Origin: Sandaracinaceae bacterium | GTDB taxonomy: Bacteria; Myxococcota_A; Polyangia; Polyangiales; JAFGIB01 | Length of the DNA stretch: 40,746 nucleotides | Assembly: GCA_017881055.1 (NCBI GenBank) | Contig: JADGRF010000305.1 | Span: forward strand, 1-40,746 | Direction of reading: 5' to 3' | In this document: piece after piece, positions 27,293-35,049 of the stretch | How positions within the stretch are numbered: the stretch's first letter is position 1 | How the letters are laid out: every line of letters starts with the position of its first letter | Notes under the pieces: generated by a model | Database searches by the model: none | Told to the model about the DNA's origin: nothing | The model's input: the letters and a program-made list of their open reading frames with translations, nothing else | Program-made: the position numbers and the translations under genes

Positions 27293-27823
27293 TCATCCAT
27301 GCCGGGTTATGAGACCGTTTGGTTTGGTGCGCGCTGCCGCGTTGCCCCGTGCGAGCCGGTAGTCTGCGAACAGATCCCATTGCCCGTACACGACCTCGCG
27401 GTTCCACCGCTTCCAACCAAAGCCCGAGCGTTTCCGTTGCCGCATCGCAAACCGACGTACTTTGAGCTCCACGTTGTAACGCACCTTGGCGAATGCCCGG
27501 CTCGCGTTACCGACCCGAAAGTAGTTCGCCCAACCGCGCACGATTTCGTTCACGCCGCCGACCGCATCCCTCACGGGCGATGCCCGGTGGCTGCGCAGGG
27601 TCTCGCCAACGGTTCGCAGCAGCTGCGTGACCTTCTTCGGTCGTGGGCTCATGCGCGCTGCGCTCTCGATCTGCTCGAAGCTGACACCGTCGATGCCAGC
27701 AGCACCGCCGTTTCGGCGAGCCTCGGCGTAGGCAGCTTGCAACGTTTCGAGTTTCGCGATGTGCACGTGCAGACCCCAGAAACGATGCTCGGGCGCAGCC
27801 GTAGCGCGAGTGACCAGGCCCAT
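27293..27823 (-). pseudogene. ltrA: Group II intron reverse transcriptase/maturase with internal in-frame deletion
   Basis: 176 codons in one frame; intact relatives have about 420-600. The N-terminal part (LETLQAAYAEARRNGGAAGIDG, VSFEQIE) is the normal start of the reverse transcriptase. It then jumps at about 27655 to the C-terminal maturase region (MSPRPKKVTQLL, VGGVNEIVRGWANYFRVG) and the basic intron-binding end (KVRRFAMRQRKRSGFGWKRW). The catalytic palm, including YADD, is gone, so no reverse transcription is possible. The deletion keeps frame, so a small RNA-binding maturase-like protein could still be made; decay is the simpler reading. Confidence 0.82.
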
Positions 27824-27846
27824 TCGATTCGCGCGAGCGCTCACCC

Positions 27847-28548
27847 TCACAGCGCTCGGGCGACGTCGCGCAGCACGTCCGCCGGGCGTTCGACGATCGG
27901 ATCCACGTGCGAGACGAGGATGCGCGCCAGGCGTGGGGTATTCGCCAGCTGTTCGAGGTGAGCACGCAGCGCCGCCCGGTCGTTGACCAGCATCAGGCGT
28001 GCGAAGCGGGTGACGCGCGGACCGCCCGTCGAGCCGATCGCGCGCATCATGAAGCCCGCGAAGCCGGCGGCGTGCGGGTGGTTGAACACGACGTCGTTGA
28101 ACACGAGGCTCGTGCGGCCGCCCGAGTCGACCAGGAAGGCGTGCTCGCCGCCGCGCGTACCGCGGATGGGTTGGCAACTGACAGCATCACCGCTCGGCAG
28201 GTCGGCGAACGTCCCGTCGACTGCGCAGACCTGGCCCACGCGTGCCGCGGCCTCGGGAGCGCACAGCACTTTGGCTTGCGGGTAGCGCGCTTTGTAAGCG
28301 GGCGCGTCCATGCGGTGAAAGCCGTTCGGCACTACGATGAACGCAGGCTCACCCCAGGCCTCGAGCTCGCGCTGCTCGGCGTCGCGCAGCGGCATGCAGC
28401 TGTGGATGACCAGGCGTCCATCGCGCAGGCGAATCACGGTCATGCGCCGACGCAGCGCCATGCCGGGGACGTCACCTGCCACGCTCCACAGGTTGTCTTC
28501 GAAGCGCTCGATCGGGGCGTGGGGGCAGACGGTCCAGGGGCGAGTCAT
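27847..28548 (-). CDS. DUF4336 family protein (metallo-beta-lactamase-like fold)
   Basis: 233 residues. The chain follows the DUF4336 pattern: early strand pair (MTVIRLRDGRLVIHSCMPL), VPNGFHRMDAPAYKARYPQAKV, NDVVFNHP and a late LVSHVDPI. The fold is related to metallo-beta-lactamases but lacks the full HxHxDH motif; His residues in IHS, GFHRMD, NHP and SHVDP could bind metal. The substrate is unknown. It is the third gene of a minus-strand run after TetR and a polysaccharide deacetylase (37-base gap), so co-transcription is likely. The group II intron relic sits just past its stop. Confidence 0.78.
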   Translation of the reverse strand: MTRPWTVCPHAPIERFEDNLWSVAGDVPGMALRRRMTVIRLRDGRLVIHSCMPLRDAEQRELEAWGEPAFIVVPNGFHRMDAPAYKARYPQAKVLCAPEAAARVGQVCAVDGTFADLPSGDAVSCQPIRGTRGGEHAFLVDSGGRTSLVFNDVVFNHPHAAGFAGFMMRAIGSTGGPRVTRFARLMLVNDRAALRAHLEQLANTPRLARILVSHVDPIVERPADVLRDVARAL

Positions 28549-28585
28549 GCTCTACTAGTAGGTCCCTAGTGGCGTGGCGCGCAAG

Positions 28586-29452
28586 TCAGTTCTTCGCACA
28601 GCGCAGCTTCGTGGCTTCGCGCAGCGCGCCTTGGCGCCTGCGCAGCTCGGCCTCGAGCGTTGCGGGCGCGAGCGCGGGATCCCAGAGCGCGAGGTCGTCC
28701 GCGATGTCGTAGAGCTCTTGGTCGGTCGCGAGCAGCGCGCAGTTCTTCGCACGCAGCGCGGCGACGATGCGTGGGAACGCCTGCACGGTCCACGGATGCG
28801 TGTCGTGCATGAGCACGATGCCGCCGCCCCAGCTCTTCGTGCGCTCGAGGTACGGCAGCGCCTTCTCGAACGTGCTCTCCAGCTCGTCGGCGTCGAAGAT
28901 GGTCCAGTCCGCCGAGCCGATGTTCCAGAGCACCACGGTGTTCTTGCGCTCGGCGAGCATGGCGTCGAGCTCGGGCGAGTGCGAGCCCCAGGGCGGCCGG
29001 AACAGGAAGGTGCGCTGCCCGAAGATCTCCGTGAAGAGCCGGTCGTTGCGATCGAGCTGGTCGCGCAGCTGGGCCGAGGTCATCGTGCGCATGCGCTTGT
29101 GATCGACCGAGTGCGAGCCGATCGAGTGGCCGCGACGCTGCACGAGAAGCGCGAGCTCGCGGGCGTGCGCGTTGCGCGCGCTCTTGTCGGCGAAGCGGCT
29201 CGCGGAGAAGAAGAAGGTGGCACGCACGCCGACCTGATCGAGCGCGTCGAGCATGAGCGGCGTGGTCTTGGCGTCGGGCCCGTCGTCGAAGGTGAAGTGC
29301 AAGAGGCGGTGACGCGTGATGCCGTTCATGATCTTGCCCGGTGCGAACGGAGCGCCCAGACCGAGCTTGCTCGGCTCGACTTCGGCGCGCAGCCGCGAGC
29401 ACACGAACAGCACGGCGAGCGCAGCGGCGACGAGCCCGATCCGCGTGATCAT
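28586..29452 (-). CDS. Polysaccharide deacetylase (NodB homology), membrane-anchored or secreted
   Basis: 288 residues. Residues 1-23 form a signal or signal anchor (MITRIGLVAAALAVLFVCS). The NodB domain has TFDDGPD (catalytic base Asp56, metal Asp57), the metal-binding pair His114 and His118 in HSIGSHSVDH, FRPPWG and a late LMHDTH with the catalytic His, so it is a complete carbohydrate esterase family 4 site. It should remove N-acetyl groups from an envelope polysaccharide, such as peptidoglycan or an exopolysaccharide, outside the inner membrane. Its ATG overlaps the TetR stop by 4 bases, so the two are translated together. Confidence 0.92.
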   Translation of the reverse strand: MITRIGLVAAALAVLFVCSRLRAEVEPSKLGLGAPFAPGKIMNGITRHRLLHFTFDDGPDAKTTPLMLDALDQVGVRATFFFSASRFADKSARNAHARELALLVQRRGHSIGSHSVDHKRMRTMTSAQLRDQLDRNDRLFTEIFGQRTFLFRPPWGSHSPELDAMLAERKNTVVLWNIGSADWTIFDADELESTFEKALPYLERTKSWGGGIVLMHDTHPWTVQAFPRIVAALRAKNCALLATDQELYDIADDLALWDPALAPATLEAELRRRQGALREATKLRCAKN

Positions 29453-30063
29453 GCGCGCTTGCCGGGCTGGAAGAACAACGTGTCGACTAGCGCGCGCACG
29501 GCTTCGATATCGGCATCGAAGCCGGCGTCGAGCAGCGCGATGAGGCCGACCGCGGCAGCGACCAGGACGACCGCAGTGCCGTACGGGCTGAGGCCGGGCT
29601 TGACCACGCCATCGCGCTGTCCGACCTCGGCCGCGTCGAGCAGGCGCTGCACCGCCTGCTCGATCAAGCCCTTGTAGCGATGCTCGCGGACACCGCCGCG
29701 CTGGATGCCGCGTGAGACGAGCTGCATCATCAAGCGCTGGCGATCGCTGAACGCGAGCGCGCCTTCTTTCGCCACAGTGAGATAGCGATCGATGATGCCG
29801 TGCAAGCCGCCCTGGGTGTCGCCGGTCGAGATGACCCAGTTGACGAAGTCTTGCAGCAGCTGGTCAACGACCGCACCAAGGAAGTGCTCCCGGTCTTTGA
29901 AGTGCACGTAGAACGCGCCCCGCGTGAAACCCGCGCGCGCGCAGATCGCGTCGAGGCTGGGAATGTCGACGCCTTCTTCCGAGAAAATCGACAAGCCGGC
30001 GCGGATCAAGGCGTCGCGCGTCTCTTGCTTGGCGATGTCTCGTGATCTGAGCTTGACGTTCAT
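29449..30063 (-). CDS. TetR/AcrR family transcriptional regulator
   Basis: 204 residues. The N-terminal helix-turn-helix is typical (RDALIRAGLSIFSEEG, LDAICARAGFTRGAFYVHFKDREHFL). The C-terminal ligand domain is helical and ends in a hydrophobic part (AVVLVAAAVGLIALLDAG). GGAG lies 4 bases before the ATG. It is first in a run with the polysaccharide deacetylase (4-base overlap) and DUF4336 protein, so it probably represses its own operon. An 8-base perfect palindrome GACCGGTC (30078-30085) lies 15 bases upstream of the start and is a candidate operator. Confidence 0.92.
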   Translation of the reverse strand: MNVKLRSRDIAKQETRDALIRAGLSIFSEEGVDIPSLDAICARAGFTRGAFYVHFKDREHFLGAVVDQLLQDFVNWVISTGDTQGGLHGIIDRYLTVAKEGALAFSDRQRLMMQLVSRGIQRGGVREHRYKGLIEQAVQRLLDAAEVGQRDGVVKPGLSPYGTAVVLVAAAVGLIALLDAGFDADIEAVRALVDTLFFQPGKRA

Positions 30064-30077
30064 CCGCTCCGAAACCC

Positions 30078-30112
30078 GACCGGTCTAGGGCGCACATCGT
30101 ATCCTATTGCAA
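30078..30112 (-). promoter_or_regulatory. Candidate TetR operator and promoter region
   Basis: Upstream of the TetR start the minus strand shows GACCGGTC (30078-30085) and, further up, TTGCAA (30107-30112) followed by an AT-richer ATAGGATACGAT. The palindrome is only 8 bases, so chance occurrence in GC-rich DNA cannot be excluded. Confidence 0.25.
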
Positions 30113-30190
30113 CCCGGACCTCTGAACAGTTTCATGGCGGAAGTGCCTGCCCCGTCGCAAAACCGCAGGCTTCGGTCCTGCAGCTGGGCT

Positions 30191-31633
30191 TCACGGCGGA
30201 GGAGTGACGCCCAGAGCACGGAGCACGGAGCGCGCCGCGTGGTACCCGCACATGCCGTGCACGCCGCCACCGGGAGGCGTCGCCGCGGAGCACAGAAACA
30301 GCTTGGGGTTGGGCGTACGGTACGGATCGAGACGGGCGACCGGACGCGTGAAGAGCTGCGTGATGTCAGCTGCACCGCCGGCGATCACGCCGCCGATGTG
30401 GCTCGCGTTGTCGCGTTCGAGGTCACGTGGAAACCACGTGCGCCGTTCGAGGATCAGCTCGCGAAAGCCCGGTGCGAAGCGCTCGATCTGGCGCTCGACG
30501 GCCTTGGTCATGTCCACGTCGCAGCCGTGCGGCACATGGCAGTACGCATAGCCGGTGTGCTTGCCGGCCGGTGCTCGCGAAGGGTCGAACTGGCTCTGCT
30601 GGCAGACCATCACGAAGGGCTTGTCCGCGACCTGCCCGCCGAACGCAGCGTGCTCGGAGGTCGCGATCTCGTCGAGCGTACCGCCGACGTGAACGGTGGA
30701 TGCGCCCGCGCACTCGGCTGCGCGCCAGGGGATCGGGCCCGACAGCGCGTAGTCGAGCTTGAACACGCCGGGCCCGTAGCGATAACGCAGCAGGCGTGCC
30801 CGATAGCCTGCCGGTAAGGCGTCGCCCGCGATCTCGACGAGCTGCTTGGGCGCGAGGTCGAACAGGTACGCACGCGCCGCGGGCAACTGCGAGAGACTCG
30901 TGACGCGCTGTCCGGTGACGACGCTGCCGCCGTGAGCCGCAAACAGGCCGGCGAGAGCGCGGGCGATCGCGCGAGAGCCCCCCTGCGCCATGGGCCAATC
31001 GGTGGCGTGTCCGGTCAGCAAGAAGAGCAGACCGACCGCGGACGTGAACAGCTTGTCGAACGGCAAGATCGAGTGCGCGACGCAGCCTGCGAACAGGGCT
31101 CGCGCGGCGTCGTCGCGAAACAGCGTGCGCGCGAGGCCGCGTGCAGGCCAGACACCGAGCATGCCGAAGCGTGTGAAGATCGGGATGCGCGACAGCTTCG
31201 GCACGTGCAGCGGACCGAGCAGCTCGCCGAGCAACGCTTCGGCGTCGCGTGCGAACGGCTGCATGACGCGAACGTAGCGGCGTGCGTCGCGACCGAGCCG
31301 CTCGGCGGTGGCCTGCACCGAGCGCTCCAGCACGAGCGCGCGCCCGTCGTCCAAAGGATGTGCCGCCGACAGCTGCGGGTAGCACCACGTGAGCCCGTGC
31401 TCCGCGAGCGGCAGCGTGCGCAGATACGGCGACAGCACGCCGAGTGGATGCACGGCCGAGCACACGTCGTGCAGGTAGCCGGGCAGTGTCAGCTCTCGGC
31501 TGCGCAGACCACCTCCGAGCTCAGCCTCGGCTTCGACGATCTGCACCGACAGGCCCGCACGCGCGAGCGCGACGGCAGCCGCCAGACCGTTCGGGCCTGA
31601 GCCAATCACCACGGCGTCGTACGCGAAGCTCAT
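30191..31633 (-). CDS. FAD-dependent oxidoreductase, phytoene-desaturase-like
   Basis: 480 residues from ATG 31633 (ATG 31654 also possible). The N-terminal Rossmann motif VVIGSGPNGLAAAVALARAG and acidic end VEAEAELGGGLRS bind FAD. The C-terminal FAD-contact part is PKLFLCSAATPPGGGVHGMCGYHAA. The body carries signature pieces of the CrtI/PYROXD2-like group (HDVCSAVHPLG, YRYGPGVFKLDYALSGPIPW). Members oxidise carotenoids or related lipids. No other carotenoid genes are nearby, so the substrate is open. It is divergent from the N-acetylglutamate synthase-like gene. Confidence 0.88.
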   Translation of the reverse strand: MSFAYDAVVIGSGPNGLAAAVALARAGLSVQIVEAEAELGGGLRSRELTLPGYLHDVCSAVHPLGVLSPYLRTLPLAEHGLTWCYPQLSAAHPLDDGRALVLERSVQATAERLGRDARRYVRVMQPFARDAEALLGELLGPLHVPKLSRIPIFTRFGMLGVWPARGLARTLFRDDAARALFAGCVAHSILPFDKLFTSAVGLLFLLTGHATDWPMAQGGSRAIARALAGLFAAHGGSVVTGQRVTSLSQLPAARAYLFDLAPKQLVEIAGDALPAGYRARLLRYRYGPGVFKLDYALSGPIPWRAAECAGASTVHVGGTLDEIATSEHAAFGGQVADKPFVMVCQQSQFDPSRAPAGKHTGYAYCHVPHGCDVDMTKAVERQIERFAPGFRELILERRTWFPRDLERDNASHIGGVIAGGAADITQLFTRPVARLDPYRTPNPKLFLCSAATPPGGGVHGMCGYHAARSVLRALGVTPPP

Positions 31634-31697
31634 CAGGAAGCCCGATTCTGCCACGCACGCCCGAAAAAGGCTTTGGCAGGTGCCGACTCCGGTCGAC

Positions 31698-31725
31698 TTG
31701 GCGCGCGTGTGTTCTTTGCTATGTT
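31698..31725 (+). promoter_or_regulatory. Possible promoter of the acetylglutamate synthase-like gene
   Basis: TTGGCG (31698-31703) and TATGTT (31720-31725) with a 16-base spacer in the short divergent gap. Transcription would begin near 31732. That would make the first in-frame ATG (31735) nearly leaderless and favours one of the later ATGs. Confidence 0.25.
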
Positions 31726-31758
31726 GCGCGCGCGATGGAACGAAAGATGGAGCGCGGG

Positions 31759-32904
31759 ATGGCGCGCGGGATGGACCCTGCAGAAGCGGTGCTGCGCTTT
31801 CTGGCAGGGGTGGGCCCCGGCTCGGAGGCCGAGTTCTACCTGCGCCTTTTTCGTTCGCGAGCGCGGGAGAGCTTCGCGACGATCGTCGTCGACTCCGAGA
31901 CCATGGAGGAAAACGCCGAGGGCGTGGCGCGCGACCTGCGCCTGCTCGGCGCGCTCTCGCTCACACCCGTGGTCGTGCTCGGCTTCTACGAGCCACGCCT
32001 CGCGACCGAGCACGCGCAGAAGCTGCAGCGCAAGCTGAGCGAGATGGGCGTGCAGAGCGAGCTGCTCTCGGCCTCGAGCCCGCACGAGGCGCTCGCCGCC
32101 GCCGCGCGACGTGGTGCGGTGCCGGTCGTGCAGCTGGCGGCGGCCGACGACGACGCGCGCTTGTGCGAGCTCGCGGGCGTGCTCACGCGGCTCGAGACGC
32201 CCAAGCTGATCTTCCTGCGCAGTGAAGGTGGCCTCTCGCTCGACGGCCAGGCCCTGTCGGTCGTGAATCTCAGCGACGAGCTCGGCAGCCTGTTGGCGCG
32301 GCCGGAGATTACGGCTGCACACAAGGCCGTGCTCGCGTGGTCGGGTCGCTTGATCCTGGAGCTGACGAGCCACGACTTGCTGATCACGCTCACGTCGCCT
32401 CTGAATCTGCTGCACGAGCTCTTCACCGTGAAGGGTGCGGGTACGCTGCTGCGCAAGGGCGCACGCATCATTCGCCACGCGAGCCTGGCAGACGTCGACC
32501 TCGCGCGCCTGCGCACGCTGCTCGAGAACAGCTTTGGACGCGCTCCGAATCCCGCCGTGTTCACGCGCGAGCTGCTGCACGCCTACATCGAAGAGAACTA
32601 CCGGGGCGCAGCGCTCGTCGCTCCGTCGCCGCTCGGCCCCTACCTGTCGAAGTTCGCGGTGACCCGGCAGGCTCAGGGCGAAGGCGTGGGACGCGACCTG
32701 TGGCAAGCCATGACGGCGGATCACCGCGTGCTCGTGTGGCGGGCCAGGCCGAACAACCCGATCCGTTCCTGGTACGAGAAGCAATGCGACGGGCGCGTGC
32801 GCGCGGGTGTCGACGGCGAATGGATCGTGTTTTTCCGAGGCCTTGCTCCGGAACAGATCCCCGCCGCCGTCAGCTTCAGCCTCGCGCAACCGATCGATTT
32901 TTGA
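31759..32904 (+). CDS. N-acetylglutamate synthase/kinase-like protein with NAT domain
   Basis: 381 residues from ATG 31759, which has GGAG 6 bases upstream; in-frame ATGs also lie at 31735, 31747 and 31771. Residues up to about 235 follow an amino-acid-kinase-like fold (FATIVVDSETMEENAEGVARDL, LSLTPVVVLGF). The C-terminal NAT part (SLADVDLARLRTLLENSFGR, GPYLSKFAVTRQAQGEGVGRDLW, RARPNNPIRSWYEKQCDG, WIVFFRGL) is typical of the fungal/animal/Xanthomonas-type synthase that acetylates glutamate at the first step of arginine biosynthesis. The kinase half lacks a recognisable glycine-rich ATP loop and is probably regulatory. No arginine genes adjoin. Confidence 0.83.
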   Translation: MARGMDPAEAVLRFLAGVGPGSEAEFYLRLFRSRARESFATIVVDSETMEENAEGVARDLRLLGALSLTPVVVLGFYEPRLATEHAQKLQRKLSEMGVQSELLSASSPHEALAAAARRGAVPVVQLAAADDDARLCELAGVLTRLETPKLIFLRSEGGLSLDGQALSVVNLSDELGSLLARPEITAAHKAVLAWSGRLILELTSHDLLITLTSPLNLLHELFTVKGAGTLLRKGARIIRHASLADVDLARLRTLLENSFGRAPNPAVFTRELLHAYIEENYRGAALVAPSPLGPYLSKFAVTRQAQGEGVGRDLWQAMTADHRVLVWRARPNNPIRSWYEKQCDGRVRAGVDGEWIVFFRGLAPEQIPAAVSFSLAQPIDF

Positions 32905-32918
32905 TGCGCACCCAGAGA

Positions 32919-33920
32919 TCAGTCCCGTGGCGGGAGCGACGACTTGGGCTCGCGCGCAGGGCCTACGAGCGCGGGCAGATGGGTGTCCGCGAGCAGGTAC
33001 AGCGGCCGCCGCTTGCTCTCCTCGAGCACTTGGCCGAGGTACTCGCCGAGCACGCCCAGGGTTAGCAGCTGCACACCCGAGAAGAACGACACGAGCACCG
33101 CGATCGAGGTCCAGCCGCGGATCACCTGATGGAACACCACGTTCATCACGATCGCGTACATGCCGAAGCCGAACGCCAGCGCGGACACGCACAGCCCGAG
33201 GTACGTCGCGAAGCGCAGCGGCGCGTGCGAAAACGACAGCACCGCCCGCAGCGCAAACACCAGCATGTCGATGTTCGAGTAGTGCGTCCTGCCGGCGGCG
33301 CGCTCGGCCTGCGTGTACGGCAGCTGAACCTCGCGAAACCCGACCCACGAGTAGATGCCGCGCAGAAACCGACTCTGTTCACGGAGACGCCGGATCGCAT
33401 TCACCACTTTGCGATCGAACAAGCGAAAGTCGGGTGAGTCCGCTGTGATCTTGAACGGGGAGATCGCGTTCAGCAGGCGATAGAACAGCGTGGACGTCGA
33501 GCGCTTCCAAAGCGAGGCGCCTTCCGCACGCGCACGCACGCCGGACACGATCTCGGCGCCCTGCTCCCAGGCCGCGATGAAGTCCGGCAGCTTTTCGGGC
33601 GGATGCTGCAGGTCGGCGTCCAGCGTGATCACCGCGTCGGCGTCGGCCGCGTCGAGGCCCGCGGTGAGCGCGGCTTGATGCCCGAAGTTGCGCGAGAAAC
33701 GCAAAAGGCCCACGCGCGGGTCGCTCGCCGCGAGCGCAAAGCACTCTTGCGCGGTGCGATCGGTGGAGCCGTCGTCGACGAACAGAATGCGGAACGCGTA
33801 CGGCAAGGCGTCGATCGCGCGCGCGGTGCGCTCGTAGAAGGTGCGGATGCACGCCTCTTCGTTGAAGGCAGGCACGACGATGTCGATCGACTTCTGCGCT
33901 GCGATCCCGGGCGTCGTCAC
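32919..33920 (-). CDS. GtrB/DPM1-like family 2 glycosyltransferase
   Basis: 333 residues. GT-A domain: DIVVPAFNEEACI, VDDGSTD and a DXD-type LDADLQHPP that binds the metal-nucleotide sugar. Then SRNFGHQAALTAGLDAA and SPDFRLFDRKVV. The last third has two long hydrophobic segments (about 228-255 and 262-292) with LGVLGEYLGQV, as in GtrB and related enzymes that put glucose or a similar sugar on undecaprenyl phosphate at the inner membrane. It could supply the lipid-linked donor for GT-C enzymes such as the family-39-like protein at 14364-16091, though the two are 17 kb apart. It converges on the acetylglutamate synthase-like gene with a 14-base gap. Confidence 0.93.
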   Translation of the reverse strand: MTTPGIAAQKSIDIVVPAFNEEACIRTFYERTARAIDALPYAFRILFVDDGSTDRTAQECFALAASDPRVGLLRFSRNFGHQAALTAGLDAADADAVITLDADLQHPPEKLPDFIAAWEQGAEIVSGVRARAEGASLWKRSTSTLFYRLLNAISPFKITADSPDFRLFDRKVVNAIRRLREQSRFLRGIYSWVGFREVQLPYTQAERAAGRTHYSNIDMLVFALRAVLSFSHAPLRFATYLGLCVSALAFGFGMYAIVMNVVFHQVIRGWTSIAVLVSFFSGVQLLTLGVLGEYLGQVLEESKRRPLYLLADTHLPALVGPAREPKSSLPPRD

Positions 33921-34019
33921 AGCGCGGGGATATCACGCCGCCCGTGCGGGCACCAGAATCCGGAGTTTAGGGTCTGGGGCATCTGTCAAATCCGCCGAAC
34001 GCGGGCGATGATGGCCGAC

Positions 34020-34892
34020 ATGCACAAAACCTCGATCGTCCGACCGGGTTTCACCGCAGTGGTCGCCCGCAGTCTCTTGGCCGCGCTGCTGCTGACGGCT
34101 TCCGTCGCACGCGCTGACGAGGCCGAAGCGCACTACCGTCTCGGGCTCGAGCACAAGCGCAAGGGCGAGACGTCGGAGGCGATCCACGAGCTGCGCCAGG
34201 CCATCAAGCTTCGGCCGGACCATGCCGCGGCCCACATGGCGATGGGCGGCGTGCTCGCCGACAGCGGTAACTATGCGTCTGCGATCAAGTGCTTCGAGAA
34301 GGCAATCCAGCTCTCGCCCCAACACGCTCCAGCGTACGCGCTGGCGGGTGCCGCTCTGGTGCACCTGAAGCGCTACGACGACGCTGTGCCGCGCCTCAAG
34401 AAAGCGATCGAGCTCGACAAGGACGATGGCGTGTCAGTCGCCAACCTCGGGCTCGCGCTGCGCGCGCTCGGCAAGGGCAGCGACGCGATCAAAGAGATGG
34501 AAGACCAGGTCGAGAAGCACCCGAACGATCCGGAGCTGCTCAACAACCTCGGCGTCGCGCTTCGTAAGGAGCGCCGCTACGAAGAGGCGATCGTGTATTT
34601 CCAGCGTGCGCTCGATCAGCGTCCGGGCGACCTCCACGTCACGCGCAACTTGGCGATCACGACGCGCGGAGCGCAGCGCTTCGCCGACGCGATCCCGCTG
34701 TACAAGCAAGTCGTCGACAAGGATCCGACCGATGCCGGGGCGTACTACGACCTGGCCAACTGCTACGAGAAGATGGGGCAGGTCGACGACGCCGTGAAAG
34801 CGTACGAGCGCTACGCCGTGCTCGTGCAGGACAAAGACCCCAAGAGCGCCGAGCGCGCAAAGACGCGCGCAGGCTCGCTCAAGAGTCCGTAG
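34020..34892 (+). CDS. Exported seven-repeat TPR protein
   Basis: 290 residues from ATG 34020 (ATGs at 34008 and 34011 are possible). A signal peptide with core VVARSLLAALLLTASVARA and likely cut before DEAEAH precedes seven consecutive 34-residue TPR units, each with the Gly/Ala and Pro landmarks (for example YRLGLEHKRKGETSEAIHEL ending RPD). The units fill the protein to about residue 275. It should be a periplasmic or outer-membrane scaffold binding partner proteins. No lipobox is seen. The frame is open far upstream to 33603, but that region is the opposite-strand glycosyltransferase. Confidence 0.9.
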   Translation: MHKTSIVRPGFTAVVARSLLAALLLTASVARADEAEAHYRLGLEHKRKGETSEAIHELRQAIKLRPDHAAAHMAMGGVLADSGNYASAIKCFEKAIQLSPQHAPAYALAGAALVHLKRYDDAVPRLKKAIELDKDDGVSVANLGLALRALGKGSDAIKEMEDQVEKHPNDPELLNNLGVALRKERRYEEAIVYFQRALDQRPGDLHVTRNLAITTRGAQRFADAIPLYKQVVDKDPTDAGAYYDLANCYEKMGQVDDAVKAYERYAVLVQDKDPKSAERAKTRAGSLKSP

Positions 34893-35049
34893 CTGCGGCG
34901 CCTGACGGAGCGGTGCGGCAGGTTGCCGCGGCAAGAAGGTCGGCTGCCGCGGAGCGCACCGCCCAAGAGCGCGCAGGTTGGGCCGCGCGGGCGCAAGCGC
35001 CGGGCATGCCGTGTGCAGAGCGACGGGTCGTCCGCGAAGGAGGCCCGAC
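34893..35049 (+). other. Gap before the sigma factor gene
   Basis: 157 bases without a gene. It contains the 12-base perfect palindrome TTGCCGCGGCAA (34923-34934) and ends with a strong ribosome site AAGGAGG (35037-35043). The palindrome could be an operator for the sigma factor gene or part of a transcript hairpin after the TPR gene. Confidence 0.35.

Larger units (their letters stand above)
27240..27823 (-). mobile_element. Decayed, 5'-truncated group II intron
   Basis: On the minus strand a shortened maturase frame (27823-27293) is followed at once by a recognisable intron domain V (27280-27248). The 5' ribozyme domains are absent, because the DUF4336 gene ends at 27847, only 23 bases before the maturase start. 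The middle of the reverse transcriptase is also missing. The exact 3' end was not resolved; sequence to about 27170 includes a small CCCC-TTT-GGGG hairpin that may belong to the intron end or to the host. 5' truncation fits incomplete target-primed reverse transcription. The element is not expected to move. Confidence 0.8.

Noticed and set aside
30932..32000. Long frames on both strands around the divergent oxidoreductase and synthase genes
   Set aside because: They are shadows of the two supported genes; only the frames with FAD and NAT motifs are kept.
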